64,000 bases of DNA, from assembly GCF_001598815.1 (NCBI RefSeq), contig NZ_BCZQ01000019.1:62001-126000 (forward strand). Direction: 5' to 3'. Of the stretch, positions 56,529-64,000 are shown in pieces. Position 1 is the stretch's first letter, and each line of letters begins with the position of its first letter. This DNA is from Sphingopyxis terrae subsp. terrae NBRC 15098 (GTDB taxonomy: Bacteria; Pseudomonadota; Alphaproteobacteria; Sphingomonadales; Sphingomonadaceae). The notes under the pieces were generated by a model. That model was not told where the DNA came from. It did no database searches and saw only the letters and a program-made list of their open reading frames with translations. Made by a program: the position numbers and the translations under genes.

Positions 56529-58109
56529 TTACGGAACGAGCACCGTGTCGCGCGCCTCGGGAAGCAGGCGCGGATAATCGAGCGTATAGTGCAGCCCGCG
56601 GCTTTCCTTGCGATGCAGCGCGCTGCGCACGATCAGGTCGGCGCACTGGAGCAGGTTGCGCAGTTCGATCAGGTCGGTCGTCACGCGGAAATGGCCGTAA
56701 TAATCCTCGACCTCGTGCGTCATCATGTTGATGCGGTGTTGCGCGCGCTCCAGCCGCTTCGTCGTGCGCACGATGCCGACATAGTTCCACATGAAGCGGC
56801 GGATCTCGGTCCAGTTCTGCTTGATGACGACTTCCTCGTCCGAATCGGTGACGCGGCTTTCATCCCACGCGCGGATCGGCGGCGGCGGTTCGAGCTGGTT
56901 CCAGCGGGCGATGATATCCTTCGCCGCCGCCTCGCCGAAGACGAAACATTCGAGCAGCGAATTGGACGCCAGGCGGTTGGCCCCGTGCAGCCCGCTTTCG
57001 GTGCATTCGCCCGCCGCATAGAGCCCCGGCAGATCGGTGCGGCCGTCGAGGTCGATCAGGATGCCGCCGCAGGTATAATGTTGCGCCGGCACCACCGGGA
57101 TCGGCTGCTTCGTCATGTCGATGCCCAGCGTCAGCAGCTTTTCGTGAATGTTCGGGAAATGCCCCGCGACGAAATCCGGATCCTTGTGGCTGATGTCGAG
57201 GTGGACATAGTCGAGGCCGAAGCGCTTGATCTGATCGTCGTTCGCGCGCGCCACGATGTCGCGCGGCGCCAGCTCGGCGCGCGGGTCGTAATCGGGCATA
57301 TAGCGGTGGCCGGTGACGGGATGCTTCAATATCCCGCCCTCGCCGCGCACCGCCTCGGTAATCAGGAAATTCTTGACCTCCAGATTATAAAGGCAGGTCG
57401 GGTGGAACTGCATCATTTCCATGTTGGAAACGCGTGCGCCCGCGCGCCACGCCATCGCGATGCCGTCACCCGTCGCACCGCGCGGAGCGGTCGAAAATTG
57501 ATAAACGCGCCCCGCCCCGCCGCTCGCCAATATGGTCGCGCGGCCGACATGCGCGTGGACCTTCCCCGTCTTTTCGTCGAGCGCATAGACGCCCCAGACA
57601 TGGCCCGACCCCGAATAGCGTAGCTCATGACGTCCGGTGATCAGGTCGATGCACGCCTGTCCCGGCAGCAGCGTGATGTTCGGATGCGCCTCGGCGGTCT
57701 TGAGCAGTGCCGCCTGCACCGCCCAGCCCGTCGCATCGTCGACATGCACGATGCGGCGGTGCGAATGGCCGCCCTCGCGCGTCAGGTGCAGCGCCTCGGC
57801 TTCCTTGTTGAACGGCACGCCCATTTCGATCAGCCGCTCGATCGCGTGGGGCGCATTTTCGACGACGAACTCGACCGTCTCGCGCCGGTTGAGCCCCGCG
57901 CCCGCGATCATCGTATCGTTGATATGATTTTCGAACGTGTCGCCCGCGTCGAGCACCGCCGCGATCCCGCCCTGTGCCCAAGCGGTCGACCCGCCGGTAA
58001 GTTCGCCCTTCGCAAGCACGAGAACGCGGCAATGCTCCGCCAGCGCAATCGCCGCCGTCAGCCCCGCTGCGCCGGAACCGACAATGATGACGTCGTGGAC
58101 TTCGCTCAC
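56529..58109 (-). CDS. nadB: L-aspartate oxidase NadB
   Basis: A 526-residue flavoprotein that oxidises L-aspartate to iminoaspartate, the first step of de novo NAD synthesis. DVIIVGSGAAGLTAAIALAEH is the FAD loop, TGGSTAWAQGGIAAVLDAGDTFENHINDTMIAGAGLN is characteristic, HPTCLYN and ITEAVRGEGGIL line the active site and YAAGECTESGLHGANRLASNSLLE is the second flavin signature. The start ATG overlaps the upstream small gene's stop. nadA and nadC are not in the window. Confidence 0.94.
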   Translation of the reverse strand: MSEVHDVIIVGSGAAGLTAAIALAEHCRVLVLAKGELTGGSTAWAQGGIAAVLDAGDTFENHINDTMIAGAGLNRRETVEFVVENAPHAIERLIEMGVPFNKEAEALHLTREGGHSHRRIVHVDDATGWAVQAALLKTAEAHPNITLLPGQACIDLITGRHELRYSGSGHVWGVYALDEKTGKVHAHVGRATILASGGAGRVYQFSTAPRGATGDGIAMAWRAGARVSNMEMMQFHPTCLYNLEVKNFLITEAVRGEGGILKHPVTGHRYMPDYDPRAELAPRDIVARANDDQIKRFGLDYVHLDISHKDPDFVAGHFPNIHEKLLTLGIDMTKQPIPVVPAQHYTCGGILIDLDGRTDLPGLYAAGECTESGLHGANRLASNSLLECFVFGEAAAKDIIARWNQLEPPPPIRAWDESRVTDSDEEVVIKQNWTEIRRFMWNYVGIVRTTKRLERAQHRINMMTHEVEDYYGHFRVTTDLIELRNLLQCADLIVRSALHRKESRGLHYTLDYPRLLPEARDTVLVP

Positions 58110-58591
58110 TGGCTGAGCCTAGATAGAGCCGCTCCATAAGCAGCAATGCTGTCGTCCGGCCCATTGCGAAAGCGCTTCATCGCTCTTTGGATCGGCCAAA
58201 TTATCGAACCGTCGGCCAGCTTGATACTCACGTTGATTTCCGCTTGGGGATCCTTGTCATCACCAATCCATTCGCCGCCGAGCTGGCGTCGAATGGTTTC
58301 GCCGACGTAGGATCCGATAGCGAATATTCGTGAACCAACATCCTCCGAGAGTAAACCATCGGGTCGAGCAACGCCACCGGGGGCATGCTCGTCGAAAAAG
58401 CGATCGATCTCCCCCAAGCTCGTCAGCGTAAAGTCGGCCTGATAGCCTGAGGATGATAAGGCTTTTGCGATCCACTCAGCCGAAGCGAGAACATCCGAAA
58501 CGATCGACGAACCCATAGCAAAGGCACTCCGTCCAACGGCCAAGAGCGACACCGTAGCTGCCGACAGCCCGAAAAACTTGCGCCGGATCAT
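58106..58591 (-). CDS. hypothetical exported protein (possible Tat signal)
   Basis: A 161-residue protein whose N-terminus, MIRRKFFGLSAATVSLLAVGRSAFA, has twin arginines, a hydrophobic core and an A-x-A-like end, suggesting a Tat-type signal peptide. The mature part has GSYVGETIRRQLGGEW and EINVSIKLADGSIIWPIQRAMKRFRNG, which resembles small immunity-like or DUF3806-like proteins, without a firm match. Base composition is lower in GC than its neighbours. Its stop overlaps nadB (ATGA) and it begins 5 bp after the ABC ATPase stop, so it is co-transcribed with both. Function unknown. Confidence 0.6.
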   Translation of the reverse strand: MIRRKFFGLSAATVSLLAVGRSAFAMGSSIVSDVLASAEWIAKALSSSGYQADFTLTSLGEIDRFFDEHAPGGVARPDGLLSEDVGSRIFAIGSYVGETIRRQLGGEWIGDDKDPQAEINVSIKLADGSIIWPIQRAMKRFRNGPDDSIAAYGAALSRLSQ

Positions 58592-58596
58592 CGCCC

Positions 58597-59520
58597 TCAG
58601 CCATTCGCCGCGCGCGTCAGATTCAGGAACACATCCTCAAGGTCGGCCTCGCGCGTCGACACGTCGACGATGCCATGCCCCATCGCATTCACCGCCGCGA
58701 GCACCTCGCCCGCGTTGGTGCGATCCTTGTTGTAGCTGATCGCCAGCCCCCGTTCGCCCTCGCGCTCGACCTTGTCGAAGGCGGCGTGCGACGGCAGCAC
58801 GCTGACATCGGCATCCAGCGTCACGACAACGATCTTTTCGCGCGCCATGTCGACCAGCTCGCGCGTCGGCTTGTTGGCGATCAGCTTGCCGTGGTTAATG
58901 ATCGCGATCCTGTCGCACAGCTCCTCGGCTTCTTCCAGATAATGCGTCGTCAGCACCACCGTCACGCCGCGATCGTTGAGGCTTTGCACATATTCCCAAA
59001 GCTGCTGCCTCAGTTCGATATCGACCCCCGCGGTGGGTTCGTCGAGCACGATGATCGGCGGCGAATGGACCATCGCCTTGGCCACGAGCAGGCGGCGCTT
59101 CATGCCGCCCGACAGCGTGCGCGCATAGGCGTCGCGCTTGTCGCTAAGATGCACCGCCGCCAGCAATTCGTCCGAAATGCGCTTGCCCTTCGGCACGCCA
59201 TACAGGCCCGCCTGATTCTCCAGCGTCTCGAACGGCGTGAAAAAGGGATCGAAGACGATTTCCTGCGGCACGATGCCGATCGAATATTTGGCGTTGCGCG
59301 GGTCGGCGTCGATGTCGAAGCCCCAGATGCTCGCATGGCCGCTGGTCTTGTTGACCAGCCCCGCGAGGATGTTGATCAGCGTCGATTTGCCAGCGCCGTT
59401 CGGGCCGAGCAGTCCGAATATCTGCCCTCGCGGCACATCGAAACTGACATTGTCGAGCGCTTGCTTGCCCCCGGCATAGATTTTGGAAACGGCGTCGATG
59501 CGGATGGCGGCTTCACTCAT
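58597..59520 (-). CDS. ABC transporter ATP-binding protein (YadG-like export type)
   Basis: A 307-residue ATPase: Walker A LLGPNGAGKSTLINI, Q-loop IGIVPQEIVFDP, signature LSGGMKRRLLVAKAM, Walker B IIVLDEPTAGVD and H-loop TTHYLEEAEELCDRI. The C-terminal extension (READLEDVFLNLTR) is typical of ABC-2 exporters such as YadG. The ATG at 59520 is preferred to an upstream frame. A partner permease usually lies directly downstream, but here a small exported protein and nadB follow instead, so the membrane subunit must be elsewhere or lost. Confidence 0.88.
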   Translation of the reverse strand: MSEAAIRIDAVSKIYAGGKQALDNVSFDVPRGQIFGLLGPNGAGKSTLINILAGLVNKTSGHASIWGFDIDADPRNAKYSIGIVPQEIVFDPFFTPFETLENQAGLYGVPKGKRISDELLAAVHLSDKRDAYARTLSGGMKRRLLVAKAMVHSPPIIVLDEPTAGVDIELRQQLWEYVQSLNDRGVTVVLTTHYLEEAEELCDRIAIINHGKLIANKPTRELVDMAREKIVVVTLDADVSVLPSHAAFDKVEREGERGLAISYNKDRTNAGEVLAAVNAMGHGIVDVSTREADLEDVFLNLTRAANG

Positions 59521-59630
59521 GGCGCCTTCCATAGCCGCGCCGGTGCGGGTGCGAAAGGGCCTCGGCGGCAAGCTTTTCTTTACCATAAGCTGTAAGCATA
59601 TTTTGCGACCTGATCGCTAAGGGGGGATGC

Positions 59631-60206
59631 GTGAGGACCAGACACATCATCGACCCGCGCGCCATGTTGCGCGGCTTCGCAGCTTGCGCGCTGCTGACGG
59701 CTCCGGCGATCGGACCGGCGGCGCATGCCCAGGCCACATCGCCGCAATCGACGACGCAGGCACAAGCCGAAGCGATCGTGCTGCGGCCGCTGTCCTTCTT
59801 CAAGGTCAACGACCTCGATTTCGGCGACATCATCGCCTCGGGCAGCGCCGGCACCGTGCGGCTTGCCCCCGACGGCACGCGCAGCCGCACCGGCGGCGCC
59901 ACGCTCGCCGGCAGTTCGGGCGAGCCCGCGCGCTTCGCCGGGCTCGGCAGCTACAATCGCCAGGTCAATATCTCGCTCGGTTCGAACAGCATCTGGATCA
60001 CCGGCCCCGGCCAGCGAATGCGCGTGCGCGATTTCGAGATCGGCAGCACCCCGACCGCGATCCTCTCGACCTCGCCGACGCGCTTCCGCATCACCTCGGC
60101 GCTGGGCAATTATAATTTCCCGGTCGGCGCGACGCTGGAGGTCAATGCCAATCAGGCGCCCGGCGACTATAGCGGCACCTTCACGATCACGCTGAACTAT
60201 CTGTAA
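59631..60206 (+). CDS. exported DUF4402 protein (first copy)
   Basis: A 191-residue secreted protein with an N-terminal signal peptide (MLRGFAACALLTAPAIGPAAHAQ) and a DUF4402 beta domain: LSFFKVNDLDFGDIIASGSAGTVRLAPDGTRSRTGG near the front and the hallmark ending NANQAPGDYSGTFTITLNYL. Related proteins are predicted to have a fimbrial-adhesin-like fold. GTG start with AAGGGGGG upstream. A second DUF4402 gene lies 0.4 kb downstream; no chaperone or usher gene is in the window. Confidence 0.82.
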   Translation: MRTRHIIDPRAMLRGFAACALLTAPAIGPAAHAQATSPQSTTQAQAEAIVLRPLSFFKVNDLDFGDIIASGSAGTVRLAPDGTRSRTGGATLAGSSGEPARFAGLGSYNRQVNISLGSNSIWITGPGQRMRVRDFEIGSTPTAILSTSPTRFRITSALGNYNFPVGATLEVNANQAPGDYSGTFTITLNYL

Positions 60207-60277
60207 GCGTCGCCTGTTGCGGGCGGAGCGATCGAGACCGATTGCCCCGCCCGCACCTGCTTGCTAAAGGCGCGTCG

Positions 60278-60481
60278 ATGACCCAGCCCGCTCCCGCTCC
60301 CGAAACGATCCGCACGTCCAAGACCCGCATCGCCTGCGACGGCACGGGCGACGGGCTCGCCAACGCCGCGCTCGGCCACCCGCGCGTCTGGCTGGAGATC
60401 GATCCCGACGATGGTTTCGTCGATTGCGGCTATTGCGACCGGCGCTTCGTGCTGATCGGCGGGGTCGCCGACAAAGCTTAA
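60278..60481 (+). CDS. small zinc-finger domain protein (NDUFS6-like)
   Basis: A 67-residue protein with IACDGTGDGLANAALGHPRVWLEIDPDDGFVDCGYCDRRFVL; Cys, His and the C-x2-C pair form the conserved zinc site of a small family found across alphaproteobacteria, related to the NDUFS6 subunit of complex I. The start at ATG 60278 removes an unlikely upstream extension. It lies between the two DUF4402 genes, without clear functional ties. Confidence 0.82.
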   Translation: MTQPAPAPETIRTSKTRIACDGTGDGLANAALGHPRVWLEIDPDDGFVDCGYCDRRFVLIGGVADKA

Positions 60482-60593
60482 AGTCGGGGCCTGACGCCCG
60501 TCTCCGCGCAAAGGTAAAGGCCTGCTTTACCAAATCCGCGCATCCTCCCTTCACGCCCCGCTGGCATAGACTGTGCCGGACAGGAGCAGAATC

Positions 60594-61145
60594 GTGGGGA
60601 TTCAAGGGACCAACTTCCGGCCGATGGCCTTGTGCCTCGCCGCCGCCACGGCAGCGGCGCTGACGGGGCCGTCCGCGTCGGCGACCGAGACGACCGGCAC
60701 CGCGAATGCGGCGGTGGTACGGCCGAACACGCTTATCAAGACCGACGATCTCGACTTCGGCACGATCGTCAGCGGCGCGACCGGGGGCACGGTGACGGTC
60801 AATCCGGCGACCAATGCGCGCGGCTCGGCGGGCGGCGTCACGCTCGCCGGCAGCGGCGCCCAGCGCGCGGTGTTCCAGGGTACCGGCGGTCTGCTGCTGA
60901 TCACCGTCAGCGGCAGCAATTCGGCGACGCTGACCCGTGCCGGCGGCGGCGCGCCCGCAATGACCGCCACGCTGACCCGCGCGATGACGACAAGCGGCGG
61001 CGGCATCATCCTGCTCGGGTCGAGCGCGACGCTGCTGCCCAGCGGGGTACAGACCTATTATGTCGGCGGCACGCTCAGCGTCCCGGCGAACCAGCCCGCG
61101 GGCGATTACAGCGGCACCTTCACGCTGACGGTCAATTATCTCTAG
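60594..61145 (+). CDS. exported DUF4402 protein (second copy)
   Basis: A 183-residue secreted protein, paralogue of the gene at 59631. Signal peptide ALCLAAATAAALTGPSASA, then RPNTLIKTDDLDFGTIVSGATGGTVTVNPATNARGSAGG and the ending PANQPAGDYSGTFTLTVNYL. GTG at 60594 with AGGAG seven bases upstream is preferred to the GTG at 60573. The middle is a Gly/Ser/Thr-rich region as in secreted beta proteins. Possibly a structural fibre or surface component; function unproven. Confidence 0.82.
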   Translation: MGIQGTNFRPMALCLAAATAAALTGPSASATETTGTANAAVVRPNTLIKTDDLDFGTIVSGATGGTVTVNPATNARGSAGGVTLAGSGAQRAVFQGTGGLLLITVSGSNSATLTRAGGGAPAMTATLTRAMTTSGGGIILLGSSATLLPSGVQTYYVGGTLSVPANQPAGDYSGTFTLTVNYL

Positions 61146-61151
61146 CCGGTC

Positions 61152-61823
61152 CTAGCGCACCCTGCGCCCCGTCCAGATAACCCGGCCGACGAGCCGGATC
61201 GCCGACAGCGGCAGATCGTCCCAGCTCCGATAGTGCGGATTGTCGCTGATGACCGACACGCGCCCCGGTCCCGGCGCGCGGGCGATGCGTTTGACCATCA
61301 GCACATCGTCCATCCGCAGCACATAGATGCCGTCGCGCAGCCGGGCGGCCGCATCGCCGCCATCGACCAGTATATCGTCGCCATCGCCCAGCGTCGGCGC
61401 CATCGAATCGCCTTCGACGCGAATGATGCTCAGCGCGCGCGGGTCGGCGCCCAGATCGCGCAGCCAGCGCGGATCGAACGCGACCTCGCCTTCCACCGCT
61501 TCGCCATCGACGCTCGCGCCCGGCCCCGCCGAAGCGCCGATCGCCAGCTTGGGCACCAGCACGAGGTCGCGGCCGCGCGCGCGCGGCGTCGGCGCGGCGA
61601 CGCGCAGCGCCGGGCCACCCAGCAGCGCCTCCGACACGCCCAGATAGGCGGCGATGCGCGCCCGGTCCTGTTCGCCCAGCCGCCGCGGTGATCCGCGCTT
61701 GATATATTGCTGGATATAGGCGGGGTTGCGCCCGATGCGCGCCGAAAGCTGGGCGTAATCCACCCCCTTCTCGGTCAGCAGCCGGTCGAGCATCCGGCGC
61801 GGGTCGTCGTCGATATCGGTCAC
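61152..61823 (-). CDS. S24/LexA-like HTH repressor
   Basis: A 223-residue repressor with an N-terminal helix-turn-helix (YAQLSARIGRNPAYIQQYIKRGSPRRL) and a C-terminal S24 peptidase domain with Ser140 in VEGDSMAPTLGDGD and Lys178 in LMVKRI, the autocleavage dyad of LexA/CI proteins. A GTG start at 61823 follows AAGGAC. Repeated TAGGA/TCCTA palindromes in the divergent promoter (61853-61909) are its likely operators. It resembles phage repressors, but no phage genes follow, so it may be a domesticated stress regulator. Confidence 0.85.
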   Translation of the reverse strand: MTDIDDDPRRMLDRLLTEKGVDYAQLSARIGRNPAYIQQYIKRGSPRRLGEQDRARIAAYLGVSEALLGGPALRVAAPTPRARGRDLVLVPKLAIGASAGPGASVDGEAVEGEVAFDPRWLRDLGADPRALSIIRVEGDSMAPTLGDGDDILVDGGDAAARLRDGIYVLRMDDVLMVKRIARAPGPGRVSVISDNPHYRSWDDLPLSAIRLVGRVIWTGRRVR

Positions 61824-61852
61824 GGACTGGTCCTTCCTATTTCGTCTCTAGC

Positions 61853-61909
61853 AATAGGATTTTTCCTAGACAAGTAGGAAAATGCCAATCAAATAGGAAT
61901 TATCCTATT
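61853..61909. promoter_or_regulatory. array of palindromic operators between the S24 repressor and divergent genes
   Basis: AATAGGA-TTTT-TCCTAGA (61853-61870) and AATAGGA-ATTA-TCCTATT (61892-61909) share the same 7-4-7 layout; the second is a perfect inverted repeat. A half site GTAGGAAAA (61874) sits between and a TTCCTATTT half site at 61834. The arrangement covers both divergent promoters. Confidence 0.7.
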
Positions 61910-61936
61910 GAGCGAATCGCAGGCAGGGAGATGATG

Positions 61937-62218
61937 ATGCAGGGCATTTTGCTGGAACGGATCGAGGCCTTTCTGAAAGAGGCCGATATGCCGCCGAGCG
62001 TGTTCGGCCGCGCCGCGGTCCACGACCCGCGGCTGGTGAGCGACCTGCGCGGCGGGCGGATCTGTGGCCGCGCGGTGATCTGCCGTGCGGAACATTTCAT
62101 GAACAAATGGCGTGCCGACTTCCGGGCGGGCCGCGTCACGCCGATCGGCGACCGCCGCGTCGGCACCCGCGCCGGCCGCCGCGTTGGCGACCCCGCCGAC
62201 AAGGGGCGCCGCGCATGA
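61937..62218 (+). CDS. small conserved hypothetical, Cro-like position
   Basis: A 93-residue basic protein (ILLERIEAFLKEADMPPSVFGRAAVHDPRLVSDLRGGRICGRAVICRAEHFMNKW) that resembles small putative HTH proteins common in sphingomonads. Three ATGs in a row (61931, 61934, 61937) follow GGCAGGGAG; the third has the best spacing. It is divergent from the S24 repressor, where a Cro or antirepressor would sit in a phage, and is controlled by the same operator array. Function unknown. Confidence 0.65.
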   Translation: MQGILLERIEAFLKEADMPPSVFGRAAVHDPRLVSDLRGGRICGRAVICRAEHFMNKWRADFRAGRVTPIGDRRVGTRAGRRVGDPADKGRRA

Positions 62219-62526
62219 TCCGCTGGTCGCCCACCGCCCCCGCGCGCCCCGCCTGCCCGCACCGCCGCATCGCGCGCCTGCTGACACGCCTGCTGCCGCC
62301 GGGAGCGCAGCTCGGCGCATCGACGATGCGCCCCTGGGCCAGCGCCAATTTCGTCGGCGCGCGCCACCTGTTTCCGCTGACGCTCCCCGCCGGAACCGCC
62401 CTCACCGACCTTTCGGCGCAGCTCGCCGCCTTCGACTGGCGGCTGGCCGGTCACATCGTCGCCGATGTCGCGGTCGAGCCGCAGCCAGGCGGCCTACAGG
62501 TCGAAATATTGAGTGTGGAGGATTAG
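62215..62526 (+). CDS. hypothetical protein in the S24-controlled unit
   Basis: A 103-residue protein (MIRWSPTAPARPACPHRRIARLL...AAFDWRLAGHIVADVAVEPQPGGLQVEILSVED) with an ATGA overlap to the preceding small gene, so it belongs to the same transcript. No recognised domain; the C-terminal part is a plausible small alpha/beta fold. Function unknown. Confidence 0.6.
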   Translation: MIRWSPTAPARPACPHRRIARLLTRLLPPGAQLGASTMRPWASANFVGARHLFPLTLPAGTALTDLSAQLAAFDWRLAGHIVADVAVEPQPGGLQVEILSVED

Positions 62527-62545
62527 ACGCTAGGTCGCGTGGGGT

Positions 62546-62875
62546 TCAATGGCCGAGGCGCATCGCCACCGACGCGAGCCACGCTTCCTGCGCGGCCGCG
62601 GGCATCGGCCCTCGCGGCGCGCGCACCGCGTCGTTCATCGCGTCGAGATAAGTCAGGACGGCGGCGCGATAGCCGCCCCCGGCCACCGCCGATTCGAGCT
62701 GGCTCGCCAGCGTTTCGACGATCGCGAAGCCATGATCGCGCGCAAGGCAACGAATGTCGTCGACCCCCTGCACGATCTGGGTCAGCGCACAATGCGGCAA
62801 CGCTTCGGCAAGCGCGCCGATCTGCCCGGAAATCCGGTTTTCGATATCGGTGAAAAAATCGGCCTGGGTACGCAT
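62546..62875 (-). CDS. small protein beside a diguanylate cyclase, Hpt-like
   Basis: A 109-residue helical protein (MRTQADFFTDIENRISGQIGALAEALPHCALTQIVQGVDDIRCLARDHGFAIVETLASQLESAVAGG...). The ARDHGFAIVETLASQLE stretch recalls a phosphotransfer (Hpt) helix with its His, but the match is weak. AGGGGG lies before the chosen ATG. It lies 52 bp downstream of, and co-oriented with, a GGDEF gene, so a signalling partner role is plausible. Low certainty. Confidence 0.5.
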   Translation of the reverse strand: MRTQADFFTDIENRISGQIGALAEALPHCALTQIVQGVDDIRCLARDHGFAIVETLASQLESAVAGGGYRAAVLTYLDAMNDAVRAPRGPMPAAAQEAWLASVAMRLGH

Positions 62876-62927
62876 CATCCACCCCCTGTCCATAAAGGGA
62901 GGATGCGCGCCTTTGGTTAACGCCGGG

Positions 62928-63569
62928 TTAGCGGTGGGTGCGGGCGACTTCGCGCTGTTTGCAGCGATACATGTCACGGTCGGCGGCGGCGAGCACGTCC
63001 GATTCGCTCATCCCGGTCTGCAGCATCGCGACGCCGAAGCAGGCCGACAGGCGAACCTCCTGCCCGTCATAGTTGGCGGGCTCGGCGCTCAGCACCTCGG
63101 CCAGCCGTTCGATCTGCGCGCGAGCGCCCTTTTCGCTCGACTGATCGAGGATCAGCCCGAATTCGTCACCGCCGATCCGCGCCGCGACATCGGTCGACCG
63201 GATCGACGCCGACAGGCGGCCCGCGATCTGCATCAGCGCGAAGTCGCCGGCGGCGTGCCCCAGCGTGTCGTTGATCTGCTTGAGCTGATTGACGTCGATG
63301 AACACGACCGCCGCGCTTTCGGCATGGCGTTCGAAGCGCGCGAGGCGCTGGTGAATCGCAGTCAGGAAATAGCGGCGATTGAATAGCGGGGTCAGCGTAT
63401 CGCGTTCGGACACGCGTTCGAGCTCCGCGACCGCGATCTTCAGGATGCGGTTCTCACGGCGCAACGCATCGCGTTCGCGGCGCATTTCGCGCAACTGGTC
63501 CTCGATGGAGTCGACGGATACGAAACCGGCCCTTTCGACCGCGATCCGCGCCCCCCCTACGCTATCCAT
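62928..63569 (-). CDS. soluble diguanylate cyclase (GGDEF)
   Basis: A 213-residue cytoplasmic cyclase: a short coiled coil ([36 protein letters not shown], residues 22-57) leads into a GGDEF domain with [32 protein letters not shown] and [12 protein letters not shown]. The coiled coil probably drives dimerisation. No sensor domain and no RxxD inhibitory site is evident, so the partner gene downstream or another input may regulate it. Its start lies 187 bp from the divergent purE. Confidence 0.88.
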   Translation of the reverse strand: MDSVGGARIAVERAGFVSVDSIEDQLREMRRERDALRRENRILKIAVAELERVSERDTLTPLFNRRYFLTAIHQRLARFERHAESAAVVFIDVNQLKQINDTLGHAAGDFALMQIAGRLSASIRSTDVAARIGGDEFGLILDQSSEKGARAQIERLAEVLSAEPANYDGQEVRLSACFGVAMLQTGMSESDVLAAADRDMYRCKQREVARTHR

Positions 63570-63756
63570 TCCCTATCCCCGATGCGCATCCGGTGGGTCG
63601 CCGACAGGACGCCGGCAGGATGGGCATGGCAGGCAGGTTAGCCACGACTTGATACCAAGACGTAAACGCGGTGCCATTTTGGTGACATTGCCCGCGCGCG
63701 GTCGAGTCGCTAGGGGGATGGCAGCGGCGATTCATCGCCCGGGCAGGAGGGACGGA

Positions 63757-64000
63757 ATGGGCGACGGCGCAGCCAGCGCGAAAGCCAGCATCGGCGTAAT
63801 CATGGGCAGCCAGTCGGACTGGCCGACGATGGCGCATGCGGTCCAGGTCCTCGAAGAATTCGGCATCGCGCACGAGGTGCACATCGTCTCGGCGCACCGC
63901 ACCCCCGACCGGCTTGTCGCTTATGCGAAGGGCGCCGCCGACCGCGGGCTTCAGGCAATCATCGCGGGCGCGGGCGGCGCTGCGCATCTGCCCGGCATGG
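63757..64000 (+). CDS. purE: N5-carboxyaminoimidazole ribonucleotide mutase PurE (5' part)
   Basis: Purine biosynthesis enzyme that moves the carboxylate of N5-CAIR to form CAIR. The visible 81 residues include [29 protein letters not shown] and [14 protein letters not shown], the three substrate-binding signatures. GGCAGGAGGGAC precedes the ATG at 63757. The gene runs off the right edge; purK would be expected next. The 187-bp gap before it shows no clear gene or riboswitch. Confidence 0.93.
   Translation, partial: MGDGAASAKASIGVIMGSQSDWPTMAHAVQVLEEFGIAHEVHIVSAHRTPDRLVAYAKGAADRGLQAIIAGAGGAAHLPGM

Noticed and set aside
61152..62526. Prophage
   Set aside because: Only a CI/LexA-like repressor and two tiny genes are present; no integrase, structural or lysis genes follow.

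Overview
The window is GC-rich, densely coding chromosomal DNA from an alphaproteobacterium, most likely a sphingomonad (Sphingopyxis or Sphingomonas type). Pointers are the five-step hutF/hutG histidine pathway, several large TonB-dependent receptors beside degradative enzymes, a GH65/TonB/LacI/MFS sugar locus, frequent GTG/TTG starts, ATGA overlaps between genes, and an alphaproteobacterial tRNA-Gln. No species call is possible without a search. I see no rRNA, CRISPR array, intact transposase or prophage structural genes.

Layout. 1-5.9 kb: an acyl-CoA ligase (cut by the left edge), a MITE-like element, two MarR regulators, an NAD(P)H-FMN reductase and a LeuC/LeuD-type hydro-lyase pair. Four of these promoters carry the same TTAGTATACTAA-type palindrome, so they look like one MarR regulon. 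6-8 kb: an EamA transporter and a prolyl iminopeptidase. 8-15.4 kb: a complete histidine utilisation locus, hutC-hutF diverging from hutI-hutH-hutG-hutU, with one palindromic operator between them. 15.4-23.1 kb: a LacI-controlled disaccharide operon whose phosphorylase (GH65) and beta-phosphoglucomutase are fused in one polypeptide, followed by its outer-membrane receptor and MFS permease. 23.2-28.6 kb: a TonB receptor broken by one in-frame stop, divergent from an exported cyanophycinase/isoaspartyl-peptidase fusion and an AsnC-type regulator; together they look like a cyanophycin or beta-aspartyl peptide scavenging locus. 28.6-35.4 kb: a TetR-linked sulfatase locus with two Cys-type sulfatases, a lipoprotein formylglycine-generating enzyme, a GST-like protein and a DUF1330-like membrane protein; the two divergent promoter regions share an operator-like motif.

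35.5-39.1 kb: a hypothetical protein with palindromic repeats inside its reading frame, then a lower-GC type II restriction-modification pair (C5 methyltransferase plus XamI-like endonuclease) that looks recently acquired. 39.1-49.1 kb: housekeeping and membrane genes: an RluE-like pseudouridine synthase, typA, a gluzincin metalloprotease, an MTA/SAH nucleosidase-like protein, an SBF-like transporter, telA-xpaC and a membrane diguanylate cyclase. 49.3 kb: tRNA-Gln(CUG). 49.5-59.5 kb: an FprA-like reductase, a DoxX-like protein, an M19 dipeptidase, an acyl-CoA dehydrogenase with an APC-like permease, an M20 amidohydrolase, nadB, and an ABC ATPase without a permease. 59.6-64 kb: two DUF4402 secreted proteins around a small zinc-finger protein, an S24 repressor with an array of operators and divergent small genes, a second diguanylate cyclase, and the start of purE at the right edge.
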